Shown one piece after another: positions 14,586 to 22,810 of a stretch of DNA of 33,307 nt. The DNA lies in assembly GCA_017557345.1 (NCBI GenBank), contig JAFYZR010000129.1:1-33307 (forward strand). Reading direction: 5' to 3'. This DNA is from Paludibacteraceae bacterium (GTDB lineage Bacteria > Bacteroidota > Bacteroidia > Bacteroidales > Paludibacteraceae). A model generated the notes under the pieces. That model had not been told where the DNA came from, ran no database searches, and was given only the letters and a program-made list of their open reading frames with translations. Each line of letters starts with the position of its first letter. The first letter of the stretch is position 1. The position numbers were made by a program, and so were the translations under genes.

Positions 14586-14618
14586 AAAAATGCCACGATT
14601 CGTTGTCGTGGCATTTTT
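14586..14618. terminator. Bidirectional terminator after tRNA-Arg and the nuclease gene
   Basis: AAAAATGCCACGA, a 7-nt loop, then TCGTGGCATTTTT: an 8-bp GC-containing stem (14591-14598 with 14606-14613) flanked by A- and T-runs on both sides. It can end the tRNA-Arg unit (+) and the nuclease gene (-, stop at 14640). Confidence 0.88.
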
Positions 14619-14620
14619 AT

Positions 14621-14648
14621 ATTTGTGGTTTGTGATTTGTTATTTGAG
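14621..14648. repeat. Imperfect 7-bp tandem array (ATTTGTG-type)
   Basis: ATTTGTG, GTTTGTG, ATTTGTT and ATTTGAG occupy 28 bases and overlap the last codons and the stop of the nuclease gene on the minus strand. Same style as the other 7/8-bp boundary arrays. Confidence 0.55.
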
Positions 14649-15929
14649 TTTCAAATCCACTATGATTGGATCGTGATCGGAGTAACGATGGTAGGTCTTG
14701 TCCTTCATCTTATACGCTCCATGCTGGTAGTACCAATCAGCATTTATATGCCACGGACGCACGCGCATGACTTGTTCTGCCATAGATGGATTAGCAAAAC
14801 AACGATCCAGATAGCCCGACTCACCTTTGTAATTATAGGAATAATCTTTCACATTCCCGTGAGGTAGCATATCCTGATATCCAGCCCGAACAATTTTCTG
14901 AATCGGCTGTTCCTGCGTATAGCAGTTATAATCCCCCAGAAGCAACAAATCCGAATCGCCATAAAGCGTAACGGCTTGCGGGATAACGGCTAAGAGCGAA
15001 TCTGCATTCTCCACACGCTTCTCATTCGTATTATATCCTCCTCGTCCTGCTCTTTTAGACTTGAAATGGCTGAGGCTAATGATAAAACGCTGTCCCTCCG
15101 GATCTCCTTTTGCGCCTATCGTCTCAAAACCTTGCAACGCAATGCGCGCACAATAATGACTGGAAGTGTCTTTATATGCCGTCAACCATTCTCCGCACGT
15201 GCGCACGCGTTCTGTATTGTATATAAATGCACCACCTATTCGGTCTTTATCCGCCAAGCCCATCGAGACATATGCATATTTCGGACCTTTTTTATTTAAT
15301 GCCTCCAAGAGCATCTTTGGTGCTTTATCTCCCACTTGCATCTCACAAAAAGCGAACACATCCGCATGCATAGCACGAAGGCCTTTGACCAATTTGACCG
15401 TCTGCAACTCTTGCTGAGCAGGTGTCGTTTTACGATGAGCATAACCTCCTAAATCTGCGAAATAGTTTTCGATATTCGCTCCTACCACACGCAATTCTCC
15501 TTTCTTTGGCTTTGGCAGTTTATCCGTAGGCATATGCCGAGTTGTAATAGACTGACCCGTTAACAGATGTCCTTGAGAAGTCACACGTGCCTTTACATTG
15601 CGGACAATGTCTCCCGAACGGACTTTATAATATTGATTACGGCATTTGAGAATAACGCGTGTAGCCTGGTTTTGCTCCGCCAGCTGATAATACATCGTAC
15701 TATCGCCATCGGCCAAACCAATCGCACACTCTTCCGGACAGAAAATACGCTGTGGCGCAAGGATAAGCGAATCGTAGAAACTGCCACAAACAACCAATGG
15801 GGTTGTGATTGTAACGATCTGGTTGTTATACTTGCCCCAATCGGCTTGAAGCTGCTCTAACGAAACACGCTCCACCGCAGAAACGGAGAGCGTGCTAATG
15901 AACAAGAAAAATAAAATGTGTTTTTTCAT
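14640..15929 (-). CDS. Secreted endonuclease/exonuclease/phosphatase-family nuclease (ExeM/NucH-like)
   Basis: This encodes 429 residues from ATG 15929. The signal peptide is about 18 residues (MKKHILFFLFISTLSVSA). Residues about 20-140 look like an OB-fold accessory region, as in ExeM/NucH extracellular nucleases. The EEP domain follows: VGANIENYF, FCEMQ (metal-binding Glu), IGGAFIYN, HFKSKR, LLLGDYNCYTQE and YSDHDPI are the metal and phosphate motifs. It probably degrades extracellular DNA or RNA in the periplasm or outside. The frame extends 46 codons upstream through the tRNA-Met gene; that part is rejected. The start lies 5 nt after the tRNA, so both probably share one transcript. Confidence 0.9.
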   Translation of the reverse strand: MKKHILFFLFISTLSVSAVERVSLEQLQADWGKYNNQIVTITTPLVVCGSFYDSLILAPQRIFCPEECAIGLADGDSTMYYQLAEQNQATRVILKCRNQYYKVRSGDIVRNVKARVTSQGHLLTGQSITTRHMPTDKLPKPKKGELRVVGANIENYFADLGGYAHRKTTPAQQELQTVKLVKGLRAMHADVFAFCEMQVGDKAPKMLLEALNKKGPKYAYVSMGLADKDRIGGAFIYNTERVRTCGEWLTAYKDTSSHYCARIALQGFETIGAKGDPEGQRFIISLSHFKSKRAGRGGYNTNEKRVENADSLLAVIPQAVTLYGDSDLLLLGDYNCYTQEQPIQKIVRAGYQDMLPHGNVKDYSYNYKGESGYLDRCFANPSMAEQVMRVRPWHINADWYYQHGAYKMKDKTYHRYSDHDPIIVDLKLK

Positions 15930-15934
15930 ACTAG

Positions 15935-16006
<72 letters not shown>

Positions 16007-16036
16007 ATACAACACCGTTCTTTTCAAACGGGACTG

Positions 16037-16068
16037 CAAAAGTACTGCTTTTTTTTGGAATATACAAA
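16037..16068 (-). promoter_or_regulatory. Promoter of tRNA-fMet and the nuclease gene
   Basis: On the minus strand TTTG (16065-16068), 20 bp, TACTTTTG (16037-16044). Transcription would begin about 25 nt before the tRNA and continue into the nuclease gene, which has no separate promoter. Confidence 0.75.
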
Positions 16069-16078
16069 TTTTAGCGAT

Positions 16079-16106
16079 AAAAAATGCAAAAATTTTTCAT
16101 TTTGCA
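16079..16106 (-). terminator. Probable terminator after cotH
   Basis: On the minus strand TGCAAAA, an 8-nt loop, TTTTGCA and six T follow the CotH stop (16122). The stem is AT-rich, but its position between the cotH stop and the tRNA promoter supports it. Confidence 0.6.
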
Positions 16107-16121
16107 CGCTTAATTGCCTAT

Positions 16122-17822
16122 TTATAAGCGTTGTCCTGTGATGGTATAGACCTTATCGCCACGGATAATAAGGAGTTGGCCGTCACGGAGAATAAGCTTA
16201 CCTTGCTTCTCTTCAGGATCGGATGAACAAACTACATCGTTATTCTCCATAGATGTTGCATCAAAGCCCAGTTTTTTATCCATCCATTGGATACGTTTGG
16301 TCAAGAAACTCCGTACATTTTCTACTTCTGCCTGGTATGAACCGCGCACACGCGGGTTCATATGTACATACTCGTTCATTATCGGCCAACGAAGGAAATT
16401 AAGGCGTTGGGATTGGTCCAATATAGCTGCTTGCTCATCAATATATTGACTCACGAAATCTTCCGTCAGTCCCGCTCTTCTGGTATTTGCCCAAATTGTA
16501 GCAAGCTGTTGTTTGGCATCATTATCATTTATCACAATCTTATCTACCAAGGTTCTCAAATAGCCCGTTGTGCTACCGCCCGAACGATAGATATAATCGC
16601 TTTTGTCATTCACATGATAAGTGCGATAGTCATTATCGAAAGCGATATCAAAATCCCATACAGGTCCGACAAATAGCGTATCGTTCGCGCGTTGCTTATA
16701 CAGATAAAGACTCCAATAAGTATCTGTATTTCCGGACAATTCGCCTACTAAGAAATGGCGCAGGAAAGTATTCAGATCCAGATTGCTTTTCCAATTGCTC
16801 TCCATTTGATCGTATTGTCCCTTAATATACGCGGCCTGCTGGGGTGTAATGATATCATCATCCGGCGACTTAATCGTGACCGGAGTTCCTTTCGCTGACC
16901 AAAACATAGACGGTTCATTTCCCGCATACGCATCGGCTTCTATCAGATATCCACCAGTCAGAGCTTCGCCACTATTATCTTTGTCCGTCATCTCTTTCAC
17001 ATCCACCCGTTTAGACCGAACTTCTATCTGATCGCACAGTTGATAGCATCCCTGATAATTGCCGTTTAAAAGCACATCCACATACGCGCAGAAAGGCGTA
17101 TAAGGCATTTGGAAACGACGACTTAATTCGAAGGCCAATTGATTGCGCATCAAGGTCTTATCGCCATAGTTATTGATTAAAGTCCATTTCTTTGCATTTG
17201 CCGGAGCCCCTAAGACCTGATGCTTCTTTGCAAACTTGATACGATACGGTTTTTTAGGAAACTCCGTTGATGCATTTCCCCGCAAACGAATGGTGGCACT
17301 ATCCGTCAGGAGCGTTTTGCCATTATTTGAGATGATGGAAATAAGGCAAACTATCTCATGTTCTTTGTCATAAGGCCGCTCGTCGTTTTTTGTATGGATG
17401 GCTACCGTCGGGATATTGGTTAACTGTGCTAACTGCGAATTATTTCCTGCTCCTTCATCGCCCCAAAATTCCAAAGTCGGTATGATATTCTGTTTTCCTT
17501 CGGGCGCGACGTAACGAACATATCGGAATCCGCGCGAACAATTCACATTCGCATAATTCATCTGACCGGCAAAAGAATTGCCCGAAATAATCATTAGAGG
17601 AATCGCATCCATGAAATCAGGGCTATTCGCACCTTCAAAAACTCCCAACAGCACATCAATCGCATTCGGGGGATTCCAGCCAACAATCGTAATCACATGC
17701 TGTTTGCCCAAATCCAATCCGGTCCAACCGTTAGAACTGATTTTTGTTCCGGTTAGCACATTATCGGCAAAACATGTTCCTATTGCCGTCAGACATAATA
17801 TGAAAAGTATCGCGCGTTTCAT
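16122..17822 (-). CDS. CotH-family protein, secreted
   Basis: This encodes 566 residues. The signal peptide ends near GTCFA (about residue 19). Residues about 30-125 look like a beta-rich accessory domain. The CotH domain spans about 140-500: RLRGNASTEFPKKPYRIKF, NNYGDKTLMRNQLAFELSRR, GGYLIEADAYAG and the acidic site GPVWDFDIAFDND, related to the atypical kinase fold of spore-coat CotH. Outer-surface CotH proteins are common in Bacteroidetes, and the substrate is unknown. The C-terminus (LILRDGQLLIIRGDKVYTI) resembles the short C-terminal tail repeated on many secreted Bacteroidales proteins. It follows the exonuclease gene by 9 bp and precedes a weak terminator. Confidence 0.88.
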   Translation of the reverse strand: MKRAILFILCLTAIGTCFADNVLTGTKISSNGWTGLDLGKQHVITIVGWNPPNAIDVLLGVFEGANSPDFMDAIPLMIISGNSFAGQMNYANVNCSRGFRYVRYVAPEGKQNIIPTLEFWGDEGAGNNSQLAQLTNIPTVAIHTKNDERPYDKEHEIVCLISIISNNGKTLLTDSATIRLRGNASTEFPKKPYRIKFAKKHQVLGAPANAKKWTLINNYGDKTLMRNQLAFELSRRFQMPYTPFCAYVDVLLNGNYQGCYQLCDQIEVRSKRVDVKEMTDKDNSGEALTGGYLIEADAYAGNEPSMFWSAKGTPVTIKSPDDDIITPQQAAYIKGQYDQMESNWKSNLDLNTFLRHFLVGELSGNTDTYWSLYLYKQRANDTLFVGPVWDFDIAFDNDYRTYHVNDKSDYIYRSGGSTTGYLRTLVDKIVINDNDAKQQLATIWANTRRAGLTEDFVSQYIDEQAAILDQSQRLNFLRWPIMNEYVHMNPRVRGSYQAEVENVRSFLTKRIQWMDKKLGFDATSMENNDVVCSSDPEEKQGKLILRDGQLLIIRGDKVYTITGQRL

Positions 17823-17831
17823 TAAATTCCA

Positions 17832-18716
17832 TTAAAACAAGCTCAAATCGGCCTCAGTAATCGTTCCTTTCGGGCGTTTTTTGCCACGGGAAGAAGGAAG
17901 CGTTTTGGCTGAAGTTTGTGAGGCAATTGGCATCGTTGGAGATACATAACGTCCCAAATACGGTTCAATAATCGCTTTTGTCTGCGGATCGGTCCATTGG
18001 CATTTATCGACAATCCATTCAAGGTATGAACGGTCGATGAGAAGCATCGACTCTATGGAGTCGCCTTTATGTCCGCCTTGGTTGAGATAGTAATAATCGC
18101 CTCGACGGATAAGCCAACGATCGTAAGAGATAAAACCAAACTCATCTCGTTGCGCCCAATCCCAGCCATGATTCCGGACTTGCGCCTTGAAAACTTCAAT
18201 TGTTGCCATCACATCATCTAAAGCGTTATGTGCGCCTTCAAACGGATGGCCGTAATAGCGGGTATAAGCGGCTGTAAGATTATTATGCACTTTTTCGCCC
18301 GTTTCGGGATCTACCATTCCTTCTGTGTGGATTCGCTCCAACACCAAAGCATCGTACCACGTTCTATTATCGAAATCGAAAGTCAGTCCGTTGCGTTTCA
18401 GATTATAGTACAAAATAGGTGCATCATATCCGTTTCCATTGTAGGACAACATATCACAACCATCGGTAAAAGCGATAAATTCATCATAAATGCTACGCAA
18501 CGACACTCCATTTTCCTGCAAAAACTGCTTGGAGATATGATGAACCGCTTCCGCTTCTGCCGGAATAGTAAACGGCACTTCGGGCAAGATATACCAATCT
18601 CTCTGATCGATAACTTGCCAATCTTCTGTGTCGACTTTCACTAACGAGAGTTGGATGATATGCTCTTTCTGCACATCCAAGCCCGTGGTCTCTGTATCAA
18701 AACAAACTAAATGCAT
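17832..18716 (-). CDS. DEDDh 3'-5' exonuclease (DnaQ-like)
   Basis: This encodes 294 residues. ExoI is D7-T-E9 in FDTETTGLD, ExoII contains D98 in SYNGNGYDAP, and ExoIII is H163-N-A-L-D-D168, so all five DEDDh residues are present. The N-terminal 185 residues form the exonuclease domain; the C-terminal 100 include DEFGFISYDRWLIRRGDYYYLNQGGHKG, a conserved feature of Bacteroidetes exonucleases of this kind, and a basic tail. It may proofread or act in repair or RNA maturation; the substrate is not shown. It starts one base after the RlmI gene stop, so the two are translationally linked. Confidence 0.9.
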   Translation of the reverse strand: MHLVCFDTETTGLDVQKEHIIQLSLVKVDTEDWQVIDQRDWYILPEVPFTIPAEAEAVHHISKQFLQENGVSLRSIYDEFIAFTDGCDMLSYNGNGYDAPILYYNLKRNGLTFDFDNRTWYDALVLERIHTEGMVDPETGEKVHNNLTAAYTRYYGHPFEGAHNALDDVMATIEVFKAQVRNHGWDWAQRDEFGFISYDRWLIRRGDYYYLNQGGHKGDSIESMLLIDRSYLEWIVDKCQWTDPQTKAIIEPYLGRYVSPTMPIASQTSAKTLPSSRGKKRPKGTITEADLSLF

Positions 18717-18717
18717 A

Positions 18718-19935
18718 TTATTCTACGTATAGTACCAATCCTTTCAGATATTCCCCTTCCGGATGATAGATATTTATCGGATGATCTTGCGGCTGATGCA
18801 ACTGATGCAAAATGCGCACTTTTCTTCCCACTTGTGCGGCAGCAGAAAAGACAGCGAGACGGAAAGCCTCTTTATCCACGGCTTGCGAGCACGAGAAAGT
18901 AAAGAGAATGCCGCCCGGACGAATCATTTCAATTGCCTTAGCGTTAATCCGCTGGTAGCCACGGAGTGCATTTTTAATCGCGTCACGATGCTTGGCGAAA
19001 GCCGGCGGATCAAGAATAATCAGATCATAGGTTCTGTTTTGCGCTTTTTGAGCGGTCAGGTATTCAAAAGCATCCGCAGCTACAGCCGTATGGTTTTTGG
19101 CTTTCGGGAAATTACGTGCCACATTGATATTTACCAGATCAATCGCTTTTTGGCTTACATCCACGGAATCTACGCTTTTCGCGCCTCCGCGCAAAGCATA
19201 TAAGGAGAATCCACCCGTGTAACAAAACATATTCAGCACATCCTTATTTGCGGCATACCGCTCAACGAGCGCACGATTTTCCCGCTGGTCGATAAAAAAG
19301 CCCGTTTTTTGTCCGCGCAACCAGTCTATTCTGAATTGCAGTCCATTTTCGAGCGACCAAAAGTCGTCCGTTTTTTCGCCTTCCTTTTGTATCAGATAAC
19401 CTATTTTCTCTCCTTCGATATTTGCCTTGAAAGGCAAGGTATCATCGGATTTATAATAGACATTTTGGATTTGCGGAATTTCGTCTATTAATGCTTGCGC
19501 AATCGTTTTTCGCGCGAGGTGCATTCCTATGGAATGTGCTTGTACAACCGCCGTGTCTGCATAAACATCCACAATCAATCCCGGCAGGAAATCGCCTTCT
19601 CCATGAATCAAACGGAACGTATTATTATCCGTTGTGAAGAGTCCGATAGCTTCACGCACTTTGTAAGCCGCTTTAATTCGCTCATTCCAGAAATTTTCAG
19701 GTAATTCGGCTATGCCGAAAGCGAGAATACGCACAGCAATTGAGCCAATCTGCCAATGCCCGATACCTAAAACCTCATTAGCCGCACTTTTGACGCAAAC
19801 CAATTCGCCTTCCTCCGGTTCCGAAGTTTTATGCTCGGCATCCAAAACTATACGAGCAATTGCTCCGGAAAAGACCCAAGGATGAAAGCGTTTGAGCGAT
19901 TCCTCTTTATGCGATTTTAAAAAGATTTCGGTCAT
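18718..19935 (-). CDS. rlmI: 23S rRNA m5C methyltransferase RlmI-like
   Basis: This encodes 405 residues, normal for RlmI/RlmK-type PUA-containing methyltransferases. The PUA region is about 1-75; an RFM-type middle domain has FRLIHGEGDFLPGLIVD and GQKTGFFIDQRENR; the SAM site is NMFCYTGGFSLYAL (235-249 region), with DPPAF at 309-313 and the likely catalytic Cys349 in SCS. It methylates C1962 of 23S rRNA in E. coli. It sits in a minus-strand unit with the nucleosidase (10-bp gap) and the exonuclease (1-bp gap). Confidence 0.93.
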   Translation of the reverse strand: MTEIFLKSHKEESLKRFHPWVFSGAIARIVLDAEHKTSEPEEGELVCVKSAANEVLGIGHWQIGSIAVRILAFGIAELPENFWNERIKAAYKVREAIGLFTTDNNTFRLIHGEGDFLPGLIVDVYADTAVVQAHSIGMHLARKTIAQALIDEIPQIQNVYYKSDDTLPFKANIEGEKIGYLIQKEGEKTDDFWSLENGLQFRIDWLRGQKTGFFIDQRENRALVERYAANKDVLNMFCYTGGFSLYALRGGAKSVDSVDVSQKAIDLVNINVARNFPKAKNHTAVAADAFEYLTAQKAQNRTYDLIILDPPAFAKHRDAIKNALRGYQRINAKAIEMIRPGGILFTFSCSQAVDKEAFRLAVFSAAAQVGRKVRILHQLHQPQDHPINIYHPEGEYLKGLVLYVE

Positions 19936-19945
19936 TTGCGGTCAA

Positions 19946-20455
19946 TTATTCTACTCCGTGCGTTAAGTCATGATAGGCATGAAGCGACAAATTATCGCTT
20001 ACATATTTGAGGCTATGCAGTTTGTTGAAACCAAGTGCTGCAATAAACGCCAATTCCATATCAAAGACACAGTCTTTGTAATCCGAAGCCAAGACAAAAT
20101 CGCAATTGGTATAGCAGATTGCCCTTTTCGTTTCCTGCTCCAGCGGCAGCTCTACGCCTAAATTCTCGTCAACAAGCATCAATCGCGGTTCGGGATAAGT
20201 CACATTCGGATGATTGAGCCGCACTTCCGTCACTTCCACCCATGTTCCCAAATCGAAATTAGCGCTACCGGCATAGCCGATATTAAACAATTCGGCATCG
20301 CGGTCAAGATTACTCAGCGAACGAATGATATTTATCGCTCCAACGCCCGTGAAGATAAGCTCTGCATCGTTTAAATCGAGACCTAACTGCTCACGCGCTT
20401 TTTCCAGCAAAACCAGTTCGCCTTCTTCCGCCATTATGATATATTTCTTTGCCAT
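19946..20455 (-). CDS. Nucleoside phosphorylase-family protein (MTA/SAH nucleosidase or futalosine hydrolase-like)
   Basis: This encodes 169 residues, shorter than Pfs (about 230). FTGVGAINIIRSL, FNIGYAGS, VFDMELAFIAALG and VSDNL match the PNP_UDP_1 fold positions for ribose contact, the oxyanion region, the MExE-like base site and the catalytic Asp. It probably cleaves an N-glycosidic bond, perhaps of methylthioadenosine, S-adenosylhomocysteine or futalosine. The short size means parts of the phosphorylase fold are missing, so activity needs testing. It is the first gene of a minus-strand unit starting near 20470. Confidence 0.8.
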   Translation of the reverse strand: MAKKYIIMAEEGELVLLEKAREQLGLDLNDAELIFTGVGAINIIRSLSNLDRDAELFNIGYAGSANFDLGTWVEVTEVRLNHPNVTYPEPRLMLVDENLGVELPLEQETKRAICYTNCDFVLASDYKDCVFDMELAFIAALGFNKLHSLKYVSDNLSLHAYHDLTHGVE

Positions 20456-20474
20456 AAAAAATCCAATTTGGGTG

Positions 20475-20506
20475 CAAAGGTACTACAAAAATTGCATATA
20501 TGCAAG
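20475..20506 (-). promoter_or_regulatory. Promoter of the nucleosidase/rlmI/exonuclease/cotH unit
   Basis: On the minus strand the -7 box is TACCTTTG (20475-20482) and the -33 position reads CTTG (20503-20506) instead of TTTG, with 20 bp between. Start codon 20455 lies about 20 bp after the box. Confidence 0.65.
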
Positions 20507-20526
20507 AAAATTTAAACAAATTTTCA

Positions 20527-20554
20527 GTTGAAAGTTGAAAGTGGGAAGTTGAAA
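20527..20554. repeat. 7-bp tandem array (GTTGAAA)
   Basis: GTTGAAA, GTTGAAA, GTGGGAA and GTTGAAA are in register over 28 bases between two promoters. Another member of the boundary-array group. Confidence 0.75.
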
Positions 20555-20757
20555 GGGCGAAAGGAACGTCGGAAAAATAGAACATTTTGGGATGAAATTC
20601 AGGGGTTTTTCATAGCACAAAACCTCGACATAATACCGAGCAAACACCGAGAGGTGGTAAAATTGAACATTTTTCAAATTTAGAGGTCAAAATTATGTGT
20701 ATTTTGAGTGCAAAGAAAAGCAAAAACACTTATTTTTTGCAAAAAAAGCGCGAATTG

Positions 20758-20789
20758 TTTGCATAATTGAAAAAAAAGTAGTAATTTTG
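20758..20789 (+). promoter_or_regulatory. Promoter of the OmpA/TPR lipoprotein gene
   Basis: TTTG (20758-20761), 20 bp, TAATTTTG (20782-20789). It gives a leader of about 75 nt with a small 5-bp hairpin near its start. Confidence 0.8.
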
Positions 20790-20870
20790 TCGCCGAATTG
20801 TGCGGATAAGCGTCCGCGCAAGGATAAAAAGGTGTAATTAACATCATTAAACAAATAATTATTAACGAAC

Positions 20871-22559
20871 ATGAAGAAAGGTTTATTCTTTGCACTTATT
20901 GCAGCTGCAGTAGTGCTGGCATCTTGCAACAACACGTTGCCTCAACCGGAACAAGTTTCAGTTAACCCGAGCCCACTGGAGAAAGTAGGCAGCAAAGTTA
21001 ATGCGAAAATCACCGGAACATTCCCACAAAAGAAATTCGCGAAGAAAGGTATTCTCATCGTTACTCCGGTATTGAAGTACGGTGACGGTCAAGAAGAACT
21101 CGGCGAACCAATTACCTACGTAGGCGAGAAAGTAAAAGAGAACGGTAAAACCGTTAATTTCAAAGAAGGTGGCAAGTATTCACAAAGTTTTGCATGTGCA
21201 TACAAGCCGGAAATGCGTAAGTGTGAGTTGTATCTCCGCTTCCAAGCCAAAGTTGGCAAGAAAGACATTGAGATTCCTGACCTGAAAGTAGCAGACGGTA
21301 TGGTTGCAACTTCTGAATTGGCAGAAGCAAAAGACAACAAGACCGCAACGACTCCGGACAAATTCCAACGCGTTATTCAAGAGTTGACCGAGGCTGACAT
21401 CAAGTTCCTCATCCAAAGTGCAGAACTTCGTTCTTCCGAGTCCAAATCTGAGCAAGTTAAGAATTTGCAAGCAGCTATCAAGGACGCTAACGATGCAGAG
21501 CGCAAAGAGATCAATAAGATTGAGGTTGCAGGTTACGCATCTCCTGATGGTGCTCAAGACTTGAATGAGAGACTGGCTCAAAACCGTCAGAAAGCCGCTG
21601 CTAACTTCTTGAAGAAGGGCATGAAGAAAGACAAAGTATCGAGCGAGATTCAATCGAACATCACCGCAGAGGACTGGGAAGGCTTCCAGAAAGCAATGGA
21701 GAACAGCAACATGCAGGATAAAGACCTCGTACTCCGCGTTCTGTCCATGTATAGCGATCCAGAAGAGCGTGAGGCTCAAATCAAGAACTTGAGTTCCGTA
21801 TATGGCACTATTGCAGACGAGATTCTTCCGGCTCTCCGTCGCAGCCGTCTGATCTTGACGACCGACCTGATCGGTAAGAGCGATGACGAAATCCGCGAAT
21901 TCATGGCCAATGATCCTTCACAACTGAATGTTGAGGAAATGCTGTATGCCGCTACTCTGACCCAAGATCCTGACGAGAAACTGGCTATCTATCAGAAAGC
22001 AGCTGAGCAATTCAACGACTTCCGTGCATGGAACGGCCAAGGCCAAATCTATTTCGATAAGGGAGAGATTGCAGAAGCTCGCCGTTGCTTCGCAAAAGCA
22101 TTGGAAATTGAGCCGAATGATCCTGACGTAAACTACAACGCAGGTATCGCAGCAATGGCTGACGGTGACTTGGACAAAGCAGAAGAGCATCTTGGCAAAG
22201 CAGCAGGCACAAAGGGTAACCTGAATGCCGCTCTTGGAACACTCTACACACAGAAGGGTGACTATGCAGCAGCTAAGAACGCTTACGGTGACACTCCGTC
22301 CAACAACGCAGCTGTTCAACAAATCCTGAACGAGGACTATGCAGGCGCAGCTAAGACTTTGGATGCAGTTAAAGAGCCGAATGCAACAACCGCTTATCTG
22401 AAAGCCGTTGTAGGCGCTCGTACGAACGACAAAGACGCTGTATATGCAAACCTCAAATCGGCAATTGAGCAAGATGGCAAGCTGAAAGCACGTGCTGCAG
22501 AGGACATCGAGTTCGCTAAGTTTGCTGAAGAGGAAGAGTTCAAAGCAATCGTTAAATAA
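20871..22559 (+). CDS. OmpA-family/TPR lipoprotein
   Basis: This encodes 562 residues. A type II signal peptide ends in VLASC, Cys19 lipidated. Residues about 30-150 are a beta-rich Bacteroidetes-specific region. An OmpA-like peptidoglycan-associated segment follows (VAGYASPDGAQDLNERLAQNR, about 217-240), then helical repeats with two or more TPR-like units at about 378-470 (FRAWNGQGQIYFDKGEIAEARRCFAKALEIEPND split across two helices). It probably links the outer membrane to the cell wall. Codon choice is uniform and biased, as in a highly expressed gene (impression only). The stop TAA shares its last A with the next gene's ATG. Confidence 0.88.
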   Translation: MKKGLFFALIAAAVVLASCNNTLPQPEQVSVNPSPLEKVGSKVNAKITGTFPQKKFAKKGILIVTPVLKYGDGQEELGEPITYVGEKVKENGKTVNFKEGGKYSQSFACAYKPEMRKCELYLRFQAKVGKKDIEIPDLKVADGMVATSELAEAKDNKTATTPDKFQRVIQELTEADIKFLIQSAELRSSESKSEQVKNLQAAIKDANDAERKEINKIEVAGYASPDGAQDLNERLAQNRQKAAANFLKKGMKKDKVSSEIQSNITAEDWEGFQKAMENSNMQDKDLVLRVLSMYSDPEEREAQIKNLSSVYGTIADEILPALRRSRLILTTDLIGKSDDEIREFMANDPSQLNVEEMLYAATLTQDPDEKLAIYQKAAEQFNDFRAWNGQGQIYFDKGEIAEARRCFAKALEIEPNDPDVNYNAGIAAMADGDLDKAEEHLGKAAGTKGNLNAALGTLYTQKGDYAAAKNAYGDTPSNNAAVQQILNEDYAGAAKTLDAVKEPNATTAYLKAVVGARTNDKDAVYANLKSAIEQDGKLKARAAEDIEFAKFAEEEEFKAIVK

Positions 22560-22795
22560 TGTCCGTACTTTTTCCAAAAGTACCGAAACCCCGTGAGTGG
22601 GACTACCGCCCCATTTACTTTGACCAAGATAAGGAGGCGCGCAAGGATAAAAAACTTGCGCGTCTTCGTCGGGGGGCTTTTCGCGAGGAACATGAGAAAA
22701 ACATGACCGAACTGCGCAAAAAGAAACAATCCAAACTGGTGTTATGGCTGGTTTTGCTGGGATTGCTTGTTTTGGCATTTTATGTGTTCCTCTAA
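22559..22795 (+). CDS. Small conserved membrane protein
   Basis: This encodes 78 residues. A basic cytoplasmic N-terminal part starts with a pattern seen in Bacteroidetes (FPKVPKPREWDYRPIYFD), a charged stretch follows, and one C-terminal transmembrane helix (about 60-77) ends the protein. The start overlaps the OmpA/TPR stop (TAATG), and mutL begins 15 bp after its stop, so it is coupled to both. I recognise it only as a conserved hypothetical membrane protein. Confidence 0.8.
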   Translation: MSVLFPKVPKPREWDYRPIYFDQDKEARKDKKLARLRRGAFREEHEKNMTELRKKKQSKLVLWLVLLGLLVLAFYVFL

Positions 22796-22810
22796 ATTCT
22801 CTCTTTCAAC

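Larger units (their letters stand above)
20456..20870. other. 415-bp divergent intergenic region
   Basis: It holds the minus promoter of the nucleosidase unit (20475-20506), the GTTGAAA array (20527-20554) and the plus promoter of the OmpA/TPR gene (20758-20789), plus a leader hairpin GCGGA/TCCGC (20802-20806 with 20813-20817). The part from about 20560 to 20750 is AT-rich with no gene, tRNA or clear terminator that I can see. Confidence 0.6.

Noticed and set aside
21918-22778. 286-residue minus-strand open frame opposite the OmpA/TPR gene
   Set aside because: Cys/Leu/Ser-rich translation with no motif; explained by the codon pattern of the plus-strand gene.
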